Shown here: positions 49,200-59,803 of the stretch, piece by piece
Layout of the letters: every line of letters begins with the position of its first letter
How positions within the stretch are numbered: position 1 is the first letter of the stretch
Source: Bryopsis sp. KO-2023
Taxonomy: Eukaryota; Chlorophyta; Ulvophyceae; Bryopsidales; Bryopsidaceae
DNA length: 64,000 bases
NCBI GenBank assembly: GCA_030272585.1
Contig: BSYQ01000003.1
Coordinates: 3,596,001 to 3,660,000, forward strand
Reading direction: 5' to 3'
Program-made: the position numbers and the translations under genes
The notes under the pieces: generated by a model
What the model was told of the DNA's origin: nothing
Seen by the model: only the letters and a program-made list of their open reading frames with translations
The model's database searches: none

Positions 49200-50024
49200 A
49201 TGTTCTGCCGGAAATCAGGCCAATCGACCAACGAAACGGAGGACGAGAAGGTCGAGCAAGTTGTCCAAGCGCTGATGATGACTCGGCACGGAGTCATTCC
49301 CAGTCCAGTGCAATCTGAGAGTCCCAAGAAAAAGAAGCTGAGGATGAAAGTCCCTCAGATGGACCGATCTTGCGACTACTGTGGAACCTCAGCCACGGCC
49401 CAGTGGCGATCGGGGCCACCAAACTTTCCCGTGCTCTGCAACGCCTGCGGAGTCCGCCATCGAAAGGGAAAGCTCAAAATCAGAGGTAGATATTGAACAT
49501 GTCAATATCTTGTGCATCCAGTGGAGTGTGTGTGTGATCTTTCCATGGAATCCTTGCTTTTTTCAATGTTCAACCCTCCTGTGGATCATTGTTGTGTTGG
49601 CCTGCAAACTGCAACCGGGATTCGTTTCGATCGATCGTCAATTTTCGTGTTATGAACAGGTGGTCAGCCGTACCCACAAAAATCGGCATCCGATCTTCAA
49701 GTGACCGTGCCGGTGGCATCCCACCCGAGTCTGTCTCCGGTCCACGTGCCGAAAGAAGCTTCCGAGGGGCATTGCAGCCTGGGGACCACCACGCCCAAAA
49801 AGAGCTGCATGGAACGCTCCAGTCTCGGGAAGAGAACTCGGTCCGCCAGCATTTCCTGCAATTCGGAGCAGTCCGGCCATGTGGTGGGGAGCACCAACTT
49901 GGCAAAGAAAAGCAGCAGTGCCGTGGTGGTTGCGAGCCCCCTGCCTCGAAACAAGTTCTTGTGCGATGAATACTGTTTCGGTTTGAGGTGGGGTGCGAAA
50001 AGGCGCCGAAGCGGGTGGGATTAA
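49200..50024 (+). CDS. GATA-type zinc finger transcription factor
   Basis: Two exons, 49200-49485 and 49660-50024, giving 216 residues. Residues about 55-95 form a single GATA finger with the CX2C-X18-CX2C spacing typical of plant GATA factors: [20 protein letters not shown], then [13 protein letters not shown]. The residues after the finger are basic, as needed for DNA contact with WGATAR sites. The N-terminus is acidic and contains a Lys-rich patch (KKKKLRMK), a likely nuclear localisation signal. The C-terminal half is Ser/Pro-rich with no domain. The ATG at 49200 is the first in frame, but an upstream exon joining at the AG of 49217-49218 is possible. It is the only clear DNA-binding regulator in the window. 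Confidence 0.85.
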
Positions 50025-52795
50025 GTGGTGGTTGGAGAGAAATCGGGGTCCCTGGGTCAGACTGACAAAAGTTACGATCATTGTTGGGTTTGGGGATCCC
50101 TTTGGTCGACAGGGGAATGTTTTTGAGGGGCGGGGGATGAAATGTATAGTAGTTGCGGGGGGGGGGAGGAAAGGGTTAGGGAAAAAGGGGGGGAAATTAT
50201 ATATTCGATAATTGGGGGTCAGACTGAGATGTCTGCAGGGGATTTTGGTTTAGATGGGAATGGGGAAAAAGGGGGGAGGAAGCTATTAAAAAAAAAAGAA
50301 ATTTAAAAGTGATATAATGAAAAGTCTTGAGGGGATTGGGGAGCGGGGGGGTGGGGTGAACTATTATGGAAAAAAAAAAATTATACGAAAAAAAGAAAAA
50401 AAAATGAAGTTTAGAAAAGAAGAAAAAAAGGTTTTGTGATATCATGTCTGGAAAATGACATGCACTTTTTTTTACCAAATATTAATATATATTTTTTTCA
50501 CCTTTCCTGTTTTTTTTTTTTTGGAAGCCTCCTGGTGGATGCTTTTGTTTTTTTGCATGCTTTTTGTTTCTGGCTTTTTTTTTTTTTCTTTTCGAAATAC
50601 TCGTGCATACTGCTGCATTTCATGAAATGAAAAATAAGGAAAAAAAAAAACCAGCTTGATCAAACTCTGATTTTCCTGCCAGGAAAATTTCTCTCGATCA
50701 CCTGTGTCGTGAAATCAGCAGAAAAAAAAACAAAAAACAAAAAAAACAAAGAAAGAGGGGGCTGGGAGGAGATGTGGAACAGGAAAGGAAAAGAGAAATT
50801 GAAGAAAAAAAAAAGAAAAAAAGGAACAGAAAAAACTTCCTGCTAGAATGGATAATCGTGGGGAGGGCGGGGGAAAAAAAAATGCAAACAGTTTCGATCG
50901 GACGGAGTTTTGGGGGCTCCCCGTAAAATGTCGAATCTGTTTGGAATTTGAACAATTTTCCAAAAAAAGAGAAAAAAAAAAAACACTTGCAACAAAAGGA
51001 AAAAAAAAGCGAAAAGCAAGCGAAAATCTAAATGAAGAACTGTGAATTGCGAATTCTTGTTGCCAGTAGCAGGGGGAATTTCAAAAAGGACTGATATAGT
51101 GTTGGAGTCACGAATTGTGGGGTGTTTTCTTTTTTCTTTTTGTTTGGTTCTTGGGGAAGAGGGATGCATGAAAATTTGGAGAACAACAATTATATACAAC
51201 ATATATGTTTGAACTTAACGCTTTCGTGAAAGCAAAATTTGGTGATTCTATGCAAAAAAAAGTTAGGGAAAAAATGGTCATAATGCCACAGCCTCTTTTT
51301 TTTTGTTTTTTATACGTGGTGGTAGTGTTGGTGGTGGTGGTGATTTTTCTTTCCAAAAAACATAAGGGATTTGCACGAAGGAGATGGATCGACAGTCGAG
51401 AAAAAACAGAAAGTTAGGGAAAAGAAAGAATGAAGGGAAAAAGAACCACCATAACGAACTCGAACAAAAAAAAGAGGGGTTGGGGGGAAATGAGCTATGG
51501 AGACGGTTTCATACATATATATAACTCAAAAAAACGTACACAGGATTCCGGAAAGATTTGCTGTTGAACGAGCCATCCTCGGACAGCGAAGCTTCTGAGG
51601 ATCTTACTAGCGAAATATACATATATATCTAAAAATAGACATCTGAATATGTACTACGTGTAGATACGGGTTAACACATCCAGGCTGTAGATAGTTGATT
51701 TTTGAGGGTGCAAAAAAAAAATACACCACTTGGATTCTCCACCACACTCCAAGGAGAACTCCATTCTTGCTTTAAAAACATACAGGCAACTCGATTTTGG
51801 GGGGAAATCGGGATGTCATGACTGTTTTGCTTTTTTTTTTCCTAGCAAGAAACATATAGTGGCGAGACATATACATATATAGGGAGAAAAAATGGAAAAA
51901 GAAAGAGATATAGGTTTGCAGGGGGAGGATGTGAATTGTGGGAAATTTGCATCCAGGCGACGGCGACGCCGTCACGGCGTATATTGGCCGCAGCTCGATT
52001 TGTACATAATACATTGTAAAAATGTTACTGGAAGTCATTATTCAGCCTGTTGTGTTTTGTTTTCATGTTTAGATGTTCACATATGGAAGATTGGCTTTTC
52101 GTGTCTTGTATATATCGAAAAAAACAAAAAGTATTTCTGGCAGCCAAGGGAAAAAAAAAATACCATTGAAAGCAAACCATCCATCGTTTCTCTCTGTGTC
52201 TGCTTGCATCAGTTTGTGAAACCTTATGTGGGGGTTCTTTAAAAACCCAGAAAGCCAGGGAACGGCACACTGTTGTCAACCCGAGATTGAAGTGAGGTGG
52301 TTGCAGTACAGATCGTACCTTTGGTGTATATTCGGGACTCAAGAATTAGCAGGGGCTTCTCTGTAACACTATATTGTTCCATTGTGCTGTCTGCAACAAC
52401 ACTCGACATAAAGTCATCTCCATTCAAGGCCTGGAATTTCTCCCACCTGCCGCCAGAAGAACTGCACCCTCCTTTCCCTGTGTACGTTATCGGTCCCCCA
52501 GACCGTCATGAGCTGGGCGGCGCTCTCGTCCACTAACGACTGTGTTTTATTGGAATGCCGTTCGGAAGTTCGAAACATGGGGAGGCTGATTTCGATCCCA
52601 CGTAAGACGAAGTACTGTCGAATCCCCGAAATCGTACAAGTTTTGTGCATGCGTCATAAACGGAACGACAACTTCTCCAAGGTTTCCAGACGTACTGGAG
52701 CCTTTTTTGCCCTGCTGTGTTGCTTTTGCGCTCAGTCAACCACCCACGGACGGAGCGGAGTTCTCGTCAGTTTTGTGCACCAACGCCAGCACCTG
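50025..52795. other. Spacer between GATA and alpha/beta hydrolase genes
   Basis: About 2.8 kb, purine-rich on the plus strand between 50100 and 51500 (long A and G runs), with (TA)n-like stretches near 51600. Contains LTR-like repeat copy B at 52271-52401 and the hydrolase promoter at the right end. No exon supported. Confidence 0.5.
52271..52401 (-). repeat. Short LTR-like dispersed repeat, copy B
   Basis: A 131-base relative of copy A (12458-12618) in opposite orientation. It starts TGTTGTC and ends CAACAACA on the plus strand. It is shorter than copy A, chiefly by lacking two internal segments of roughly 15-25 bases. No target-site duplication is visible at these ends. Confidence 0.55.
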
Positions 52796-55700
52796 ATGAA
52801 TTTTGGACAGCTGTGGGACCAGCTCGTGGACTGTATTTGTCGCCCCCCAAGGTAGGCTCCGAATTCTCGAAAGATTGAAGCCCCGCTCCTGCTCAGAAGA
52901 TTTCAGCTTTGCGGATGGGTCGCGTCCCTGCGCGTCAGCTTCCCGAGGACAGTCGTGTATCGATTCTCAAGGGAATGATAACGAAAGCGTGTCGTATTTG
53001 TTTGGGAGAGGTGGCGATGAGGCGTTATTGTCGGAACGCAGGCCGTGATAGGTGTGTTGTTTTGGGTTCAGGGATCGATACACGGAGGACGACCTGATTG
53101 GAGGAGAAGGAAAGCGCTTTGCTATCGGGACGTTCGAGGGGATCAGAGAAGACCTGGAATTGGTCAGTGGGCAGATTTCGTCTTTTTGTTTTTCTGTGAG
53201 GGGTGGAGTGGGGGGGCAGCTATTTGCCTTGGGTTTTTTACTCCGTTAATTTGTTTGGTTGGTCCAAGAGCAACAGCAAAAGGTAACCACAAAAGAAGAA
53301 GAAGGGGGGGTGGAGAAGTGTAAACTGCCCAACTGCCATTGGGGAGAATCTGGTGTCTTCTTCCTTAAATGACTGCATAATCAATCGATTGATTGGTCGA
53401 TTGATGATCTATTTTTGTCCAGGTGAATGGGAAGGGTCAGAAACTTCAATGCAGTCATTTCAAGCCCCTGCATGCAGTCGACGAAACGCTGCCCTGTGTG
53501 ATTTACTGCCACTGTAACAGTGGAAGTCGAAGGGATGCAGAAGAGGGTGTCATCCTATTGGTTCCGCAAGGCATATCCGTTTTCTGCATGGACTTCGCAG
53601 TAAGGGCTGTTGCGCAATGCTGAAACTTTTTTTTTTTTTTAATACTTCACAGCCCAGTTCGGAGCAAACCAATGGGGGAGGTTTTTTATTTTTTTTAAGC
53701 AAAATTGTGGTGGGGCGTTTTTGGTGAGAAGATTATGGTGAAGTTAAGCAATGCCTCGAATGGATGTAAGTGTGTGTGTGTGTTTTTTGGTTTGCTATTT
53801 AAATTGCTGATGCAGGGCTCTGGGCTGTCTGATGGTGATTGGGTGTCGCTTGGAGCAAGGGAGGTGGAAGATTTGGACGTAAGTTTTTTTTCAAATGTTA
53901 GCGAAATGCGTCTGCTCCCTGATAACTGCACCACTTCTTCAGGTTTTTCTTTCTCAGATTGAGCAAGCTTTTCTTGTGTTTTCCTTGCTGTCGTGTTGTA
54001 TCCTTTGCTGCATTTCGCTCTGATTTGTTTTTGGACAACTGAAAATCTGCGATGGTTTTATTATCAGGCGATCGTTGAGCATTTAAGAAAAGAGGGCAAG
54101 ACATCTAAAATAGGGCTGTGGGGGAGGTCAATGGGTGCAGTGACTGCTCTGTTGTACTGCAAGAGGGACCCTTCAATGGCAGGAGTGGTAAGCCAGAAGA
54201 TTCTTACTTGTTGTTTTACATGAGTTCCTCAATTTTTTTTTTCTTGTGGAGCTCGTTCAAGGCATAGGAAATTCGATTTGATTTTGTTCCGATTTTTTTT
54301 TTCCTCTTTTTCTTCAAGATGGCCGTTCAAAAAACTTGGTAGACAATCGATTCGCTCTTACACCCCCCTCCCCCCCCCAAAAAAAAAGAACAAAAAAAAG
54401 AATAAACAAAAAATATTGTTCATGCACTCTTGATTTGTCCTGATTCGGTCAGGTTCTGGACAGCCCCTTTTCCAAACTCACGGACCTCATGCTGGAGCTG
54501 GTGCAAGACCAGCAGGTTCCCATCCCCAAGGCTTTCGTGAGGGTGGCATTGGCAGCCATGCGGCGGTCCGTCAGAAAACGGGCTGGATTCGACATCTATC
54601 AAGTTGCACCTCTCGACTCAGTCGGAGAGGCGTTCGTCCCAGTTTTATTTGGTACGATTTTTTCTTCTTCTTTTATTTATTTATTCATTTATTTATATTT
54701 TTTTCTTCTTTTTTCATTTTTGTTTTGTTTTATTTATGTACATCATTCACAACCTCTATACAATATCAATACAATTGGATCGAAGGCTGAAACCCACCGG
54801 AAATCTACCATTGGTGCACTTTTTTTTCGGCTCAACACCTGATAACTTGGAAATTATCCTGCAGGTCATGCAAACGGAGATACTTTTGTGAAGAAAGCCC
54901 ACTCAGAAAAGCTTCACGAAAAATATGCCGGAGACAAAAATATAATAACGTGAGTTGAGGAAAGGGGGGGGGGGGCGCCACTTTTCAAGAAACCAGTGCA
55001 ACCAACAGTTATCGATGTTTTCGTTTTTTTTTTTTTAATCTTTTTCTTTTCCTCTTTTGCACCACTTTCTTTTGATATAGCCCTGGCGGACCTTTTTTTT
55101 CAAAATCAAGCTTGTACAGTTCGGTTTCTTTTGTTTTTTTGTTTTATCGAAAATGAAATTTGCTCCTCGGTTGTGGGTGTGTTTGCACCAATCACAGATT
55201 TGATGGAGACCACAATTCTCGACGACCCCAGTTCTTTTATCACTCTGCGTCGATATTCTTTCACAATGTCCTGCAGCCCACTTTCGTTCACAAACAGGCA
55301 CCCTCACAACCTGAACCAGACATGTCCCTCGCTTCCAGTAGGTGAGCCGACAAGGAATATGGATCGATCTATATATAAATATGATATATTTCTGCATTTT
55401 TTTTTTCCGGGGTGTTGGTGTTGGAAAGCCTCAACCCAGCTGGGAGTTTCCAAAGTACTGCGTTTTTCCGAAACTTTGGCGAAAAGCTGTTTCAGAAGAG
55501 GTGACTGTGTCCTAGATTGAACCAGCTTCGTCTGGACACTGGAAGGGGGGCCGAGCACATTGCCGGTGAAACGAATGTCCCCTGGAATCCATCCTGGGCT
55601 GGCCGTTCCCCAACCTCAGCCGATTTTGACGAGATGCTCTGGGCGGCTTCTGCAAGGTCCACATACACAATATGGAAAATACTGCAAACATAACACACAA

Positions 55701-57372
55701 AAAACATGGCCTTTTCTGAATTTTTTTAAATAAATAAATAAATCTATTTTTTTTTGGGGGGGGGGCAGTGGTGCATGTGAGCTCCCTGTTTGAACCGAAA
55801 GGAAGGTTTTTTACCCACTGTTTGGGAAGTGTTTGCAAGAGTGTTGAGGGAAAATCTGGTGGAGACGTTGTTTTTGGTGGTTTTCATAGAGGGGAGAGGG
55901 AAGATGATAGTGAACAGTCATCCTCTTTGGCTGAAGAAAGCTGGGAAGATCTCTGGAGGACGCCACAAAATCAGCAAGATCCAAGCACAGCGCCAGGTAA
56001 CATCACTTCACCTGGAATTCAAGAGGAGCAAGGGCAACCAGAATTTGAAATCGTAACATATATCCTAGCTGTATGTGTGAGTCCAAATATCAAGATCCAG
56101 AATGCGAACGTGCAGCCAGCGACTTCAAAGGAAAAGAAAAATCCATTCATTGTTCATAATTTAGGTTTTAGCCCCTGCCTGAACTGAAGTGGATTTTCTC
56201 CCAGCACTTTGTCTTTCGGCGTGAATGCAATAATTGTCCAGTTAATCATCTTTAGATCTTGAGCGAGATGAGGAGGGTGTTTCTCGTGTGGTGGATACAG
56301 ATATAAACACAATTTATTCTTCCTAATTTCTCCTTTTTGAAATTGTTTACATCAGGGCAAACCACCCCTTGCCAATAGTAAATAGTGAGTAGCAATATGG
56401 GTCCACCACTCACCATTTCATTTCATATATAATTATACATACATATTATCAGAAATCCCCATCCCGACGACGGCATTTATTTAATCACATACAGTATTTA
56501 TATTTATTTATTTATATCGGGAGCAATCCGCATGAGTTTGTCCAAGCATCATCGGAAGATGTGAGGCGCTTTTGCGTGCGTTGTGTCCTTCGGCAGTCAG
56601 TGGTGGTGCGAGCTGGGTGGTCACGTGCGGATTGCGTGTGGCTGTGTAGCTGCTTCAGGGAACGGATGGTACGGCCTGTTGCCCGACACCGCGGATGCAG
56701 AACAGCTGATGATTCAAGCTGCCCTGAAAGCCTCGCTGGAGGATGCCGTCGAGAGGTCCGCTGCTGGCGAGGCATCCTCACCCTCGGAAGATGGCGCTCG
56801 GCCGGATTCGCCTGACACCAGACATGGACCGACAGGAGGTGGAGGAGACTCTCTGCAAAGACGTGAGAATCACTTCATGTGGTTTTGGGAGGGGTAAAAG
56901 CCATTTTCATGTTTCTCTGAAATTGGAAATGTATATATGGATATGATGTATTGTATGTTGTGTCGTGAAGCCGGGGTCGATTTTAACCCAAACACCACGA
57001 TTTGTTGTGAAACGAAACATGAAAACGTATTACCAACAATGAAAACAATGTCGATAGGATGGTGGATTTCGAGAAGGGAAAAAGCACCGAAAAAGAAACT
57101 GAAAGTTAGTGTTGCATCGAAAAAGAAAGAAGAGAGTTAGCACTGGTTGAGGGATTTTTGTGTTTCGAAACCTTGGTCATAGCTGAGGCCTTGAATGCAA
57201 GCGGACACATCTGATGGATTTTTTTTGTGTGTTTGCAGGTAGGAGTGAAAGTGAGATGATCGCTAATCAAGTGGATTTGCTCCATCAAGAGTTGGGGGCA
57301 ACCCTATCAACAGAACTGCCGGCGGAGCGACACCAGGGAAACGAGCCAGGGGGGAGTCTGCTGGTAAATTGA
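52796..57372 (+). CDS. Alpha/beta hydrolase with C-terminal ubiquitin-interacting motif
   Basis: Twelve exons: 52796-52851, 53072-53162, 53423-53599, 53816-53878, 54068-54187, 54453-54651, 54865-54949, 55198-55341, 55516-55656, 55830-55996, 56659-56862 and 57239-57372 (TGA), 526 residues, phases agree. It follows a conserved plant and protist hydrolase family of unknown substrate, starting with FGQLWDQLVDCICRPPR. The serine nucleophile lies in GLWGRSMGAVTALLY, the Asp in HANGDTFV and the His in FDGDHNSRRPQF. The oxyanion-side motif, usually HGNSG, reads HCNSG here. Near residues 410-430 a ubiquitin-interacting motif reads DAEQLMIQAALKASLEDAV. The protein is probably a soluble hydrolase recruited by ubiquitin. 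Exon 10 has a weak acceptor and is the least certain exon. Confidence 0.88.
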
Positions 57373-58100
57373 GTTGCCTTTCTTGATCGCTTTCTGAACG
57401 ACTGTGTTGAACCTCTCTTTTTCGAAACTGAATACGAGCTCATAAGTATTGCAAGGTTTGATGGTTCTAAGAATTAGCCGAGAAAAAGGAAAGTCATGAT
57501 TGCTGGGTAGCACACAGACGTCCGTCGAAACAATTGATAATCCGGCTTATTTTTCGAGCGTTTCAGGAATATCAGTTGTTGGCTGATGCATTTTTCTGTG
57601 CATTTTCATTTCCAGAACTGAGTGCTGAGAGGCTCTCTCGCTGTAAGATGATGATGTGGCCACAAAAGAATGAGTTGGATTTGGATTTTGGATGGTGGCA
57701 TTTTCTTCTTTTATTTTTCTGTTGATTTTTTTTTTGTTTTTTTCGTTGGTCGGTTGGGTCTTTTCGTCAGTTCGTTTTTGTTTTTGTGTTTGCTTTTTTT
57801 ATATTTCGTTTCTTTTCTGTGGAATTTGTTGTAGAGTTAGGAGCGCTGCAAATTATGGAAAAAAAAGAAGAAGAAGAAAAAAAGACTTGGAGATGTTTCG
57901 TGGACTTTGTATTCTGTATTGTTGTTTTTTTATAGAGTTTCCCCTCCTTTCTATTGGGGGAGGGGGGTTGGGGATTTCAAAAAAAAGAAAATGAAGGGAA
58001 CAATGGAGGGTAGAATCCTCTGGTTGAAATTTTTGTAGGTCAAGCTCAAGAAGTGGTGCAGGCTCATTGCACCAAGGTCTTCACAGGATGTCATTGTTAT
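57373..58100. other. Spacer downstream of the hydrolase gene
   Basis: 3' UTR and spacer, T- and A-rich. No exon supported. Confidence 0.5.
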
Positions 58101-58376
58101 CATTTTACCCCCAAGTTTGGCTTAATAATGAGATGTGATGAGGGATTTTGGAGGATATGTTCCATAGACTGCTGCTCTGTTGTGGTGTTGCTATGTCATT
58201 TTACCCCAAAGGTCAGCTTCATAATGAGATGTGACGAGGGATTTTGGAGGATATGTTCTGTAGACTGCATTCTCTGTGGTGTTGCTGTGTCATTTTACCC
58301 CAAAGGTTTAACTCATAATGAGATAATGTGATGAGGAATTTTGAAGGATAGGTTCCACAGACTGCTTCTCAGTGGA
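58101..58376. repeat. Three-copy tandem repeat, unit about 95 bases
   Basis: Three imperfect units start at about 58101, 58196 and 58289, each opening with CATTTTACCCC and holding ATAATGAGAT, a GATGAGGGATTTTGGAGGAT-like block and TAGACTGC. The first two units are closest; the third is more diverged and shorter. The array ends about 60 bases before the start of the inverted repeat arm seen in this window. Confidence 0.85.
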
Positions 58377-58436
58377 GTTATCTGACAGGGCTAAAATTGG
58401 GGGGAGGAGCTCCCACGTTGTGACCTAAAATCCAGG

Positions 58437-59695
58437 GGAGGACACAGTGACGGCACGTCCCATTTGTCCGACCAACGGCGACGCCTCCATGTCGCACCTG
58501 AACGCGAATCTCAAAACAGCTCCAGCATCGCAGCTCCCCCAGCACTGCCTCGCCCTCACACTGTCGAGACGCGACAAACAACTCGAGTTGTGGACAGTGA
58601 GGGTATTGTGATGTCAGGCATGGACGAAGTCGGGGTCGTAGTAGTGGGGGTAAACCCGAAACACGCCCAGTGGAAATTCGTCGATTTCTTGAGTGTTCAC
58701 AGGAACTGGGCTTTTCGAGGTGGATAGCAGTGACGATGATATGGCTGAGTTGGCGAGGTTGAGGGCGCAAAGGCAGTCCAGTCCAGGAGGAACGAAGGTG
58801 ATATGTCTTTTTTTCTGTTTTGTTGAAGAGTAGGAGTGGTTTCAACCAGATTCCATCAAATTTCCATTTCGATTCCATCTAGTTTCCATCGGAAGGACTT
58901 CACAGGGACATGTCTGGTTCCCCTTTGGATTCTGTGTTATTTATATTGGTGAATTATTATGCAGGTTTTCCCCAATCCGGAGGATGACTATGAACATGGC
59001 ATGAGGGCTCACTTCCCGGCCACTTTTAGTGAGCGACCATCAAATCCGTACACCAAAAATTCTGAAAAAGAAAATTAGAAAAACTGGAAAACTGGAATAA
59101 TAAAAATAAAGTACACAAGGTAGCGGAGGTTCCTTTGAGAGTAGGGGTGTGAAAGAGACAATCTTAGAGTAAGAAGTTGAGGGTTTGGAATGCAGGCCGG
59201 AAAGCGGCGGAGGGCCCTGAAATCATGAAGCTGCATGAAAATATGAGAAGAGGGCAATCAACAAAAGATGACAAAACTGACGATGGTGGCGAAATCGCCC
59301 CTGAAGAACAGAATCCCGTGTCTTCTTCACGTGGTAGGTGAACTCACACCCACCCATCAACTCTCACCAGTTTGCCATCAAGTGGAGAAACTACGTTTCT
59401 GCTGCCTGCACGTGCAATTTATTTTTCTTATCGAAAATGCAAGACACCTGTCCGATCAATGAAGGGAGATTGATCAAACTCAATTTGTCCTAAGCGAAAT
59501 CCTTGTATTTTCTCTCATTTTGACGCGTCGAAATACCCATGAGTTATGTTTCTCTGTTCTCCCCGATACACTGCTGGGTTGAATTATTCTAAATTCACAA
59601 TGTGCAGATGAAACGGTTTGGCCACCTGTGGACGATGCCAGTCCCTCTTGGGATGGTATGAATGACGATGAGGATGACGACGACCCCTACATGCT
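58437..59695. repeat. Large inverted repeat, left arm
   Basis: Base 58437 pairs with 64000 and base 59695 with 62742, a constant offset, so the two arms have no net insertion or deletion over 1,259 bases. All segments compared by eye were identical. The arm carries the N-terminal exons and introns of a WDR70 gene. Its true outer end may lie further out because the right arm runs off the window. Confidence 0.9.
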
Positions 59696-59803
59696 GCCCA
59701 TCACTCATGAGGCTGTTTTGAAAGGACACACAAAAGTAGTGTCTTTGGACGTCGATCGATCCGGGGCTAGAATCGTCACGGGTTCCTACGACTATGGTGT
59801 CAA
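58702..59803 (+). pseudogene. WDR70-like gene, plus copy, broken in the first WD40 repeat
   Basis: Exons at 58702-58797, 58975-59029, 59196-59333 and from 59608. The N-terminal part matches WDR70 (gastrulation defective 1 homologue): ELARLRAQRQSS, MRAHFPATF, GPEIMKLHENMRRG and a strongly acidic stretch. It then enters the first WD40 repeat: THEAVLKGHTKVVSLDVDRS and GARIVTGSYDYGVN. After about 59803 the match stops, and no further WD40 repeat was found in the next 2.4 kb in any frame. A donor-like GGTGTC at 59793 means the break could be an intron start, but no following exon was seen. The gene's first exon is not identified. WDR70 is a nuclear WD40 protein linked to CRL4 ubiquitin ligase and chromatin. 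This copy cannot make a full propeller from the DNA seen. Confidence 0.7.

Noticed and set aside
49570-50081. Minus-strand frames over the second GATA exon
   Set aside because: Antisense shadow; the plus frame continues the GATA protein in phase.
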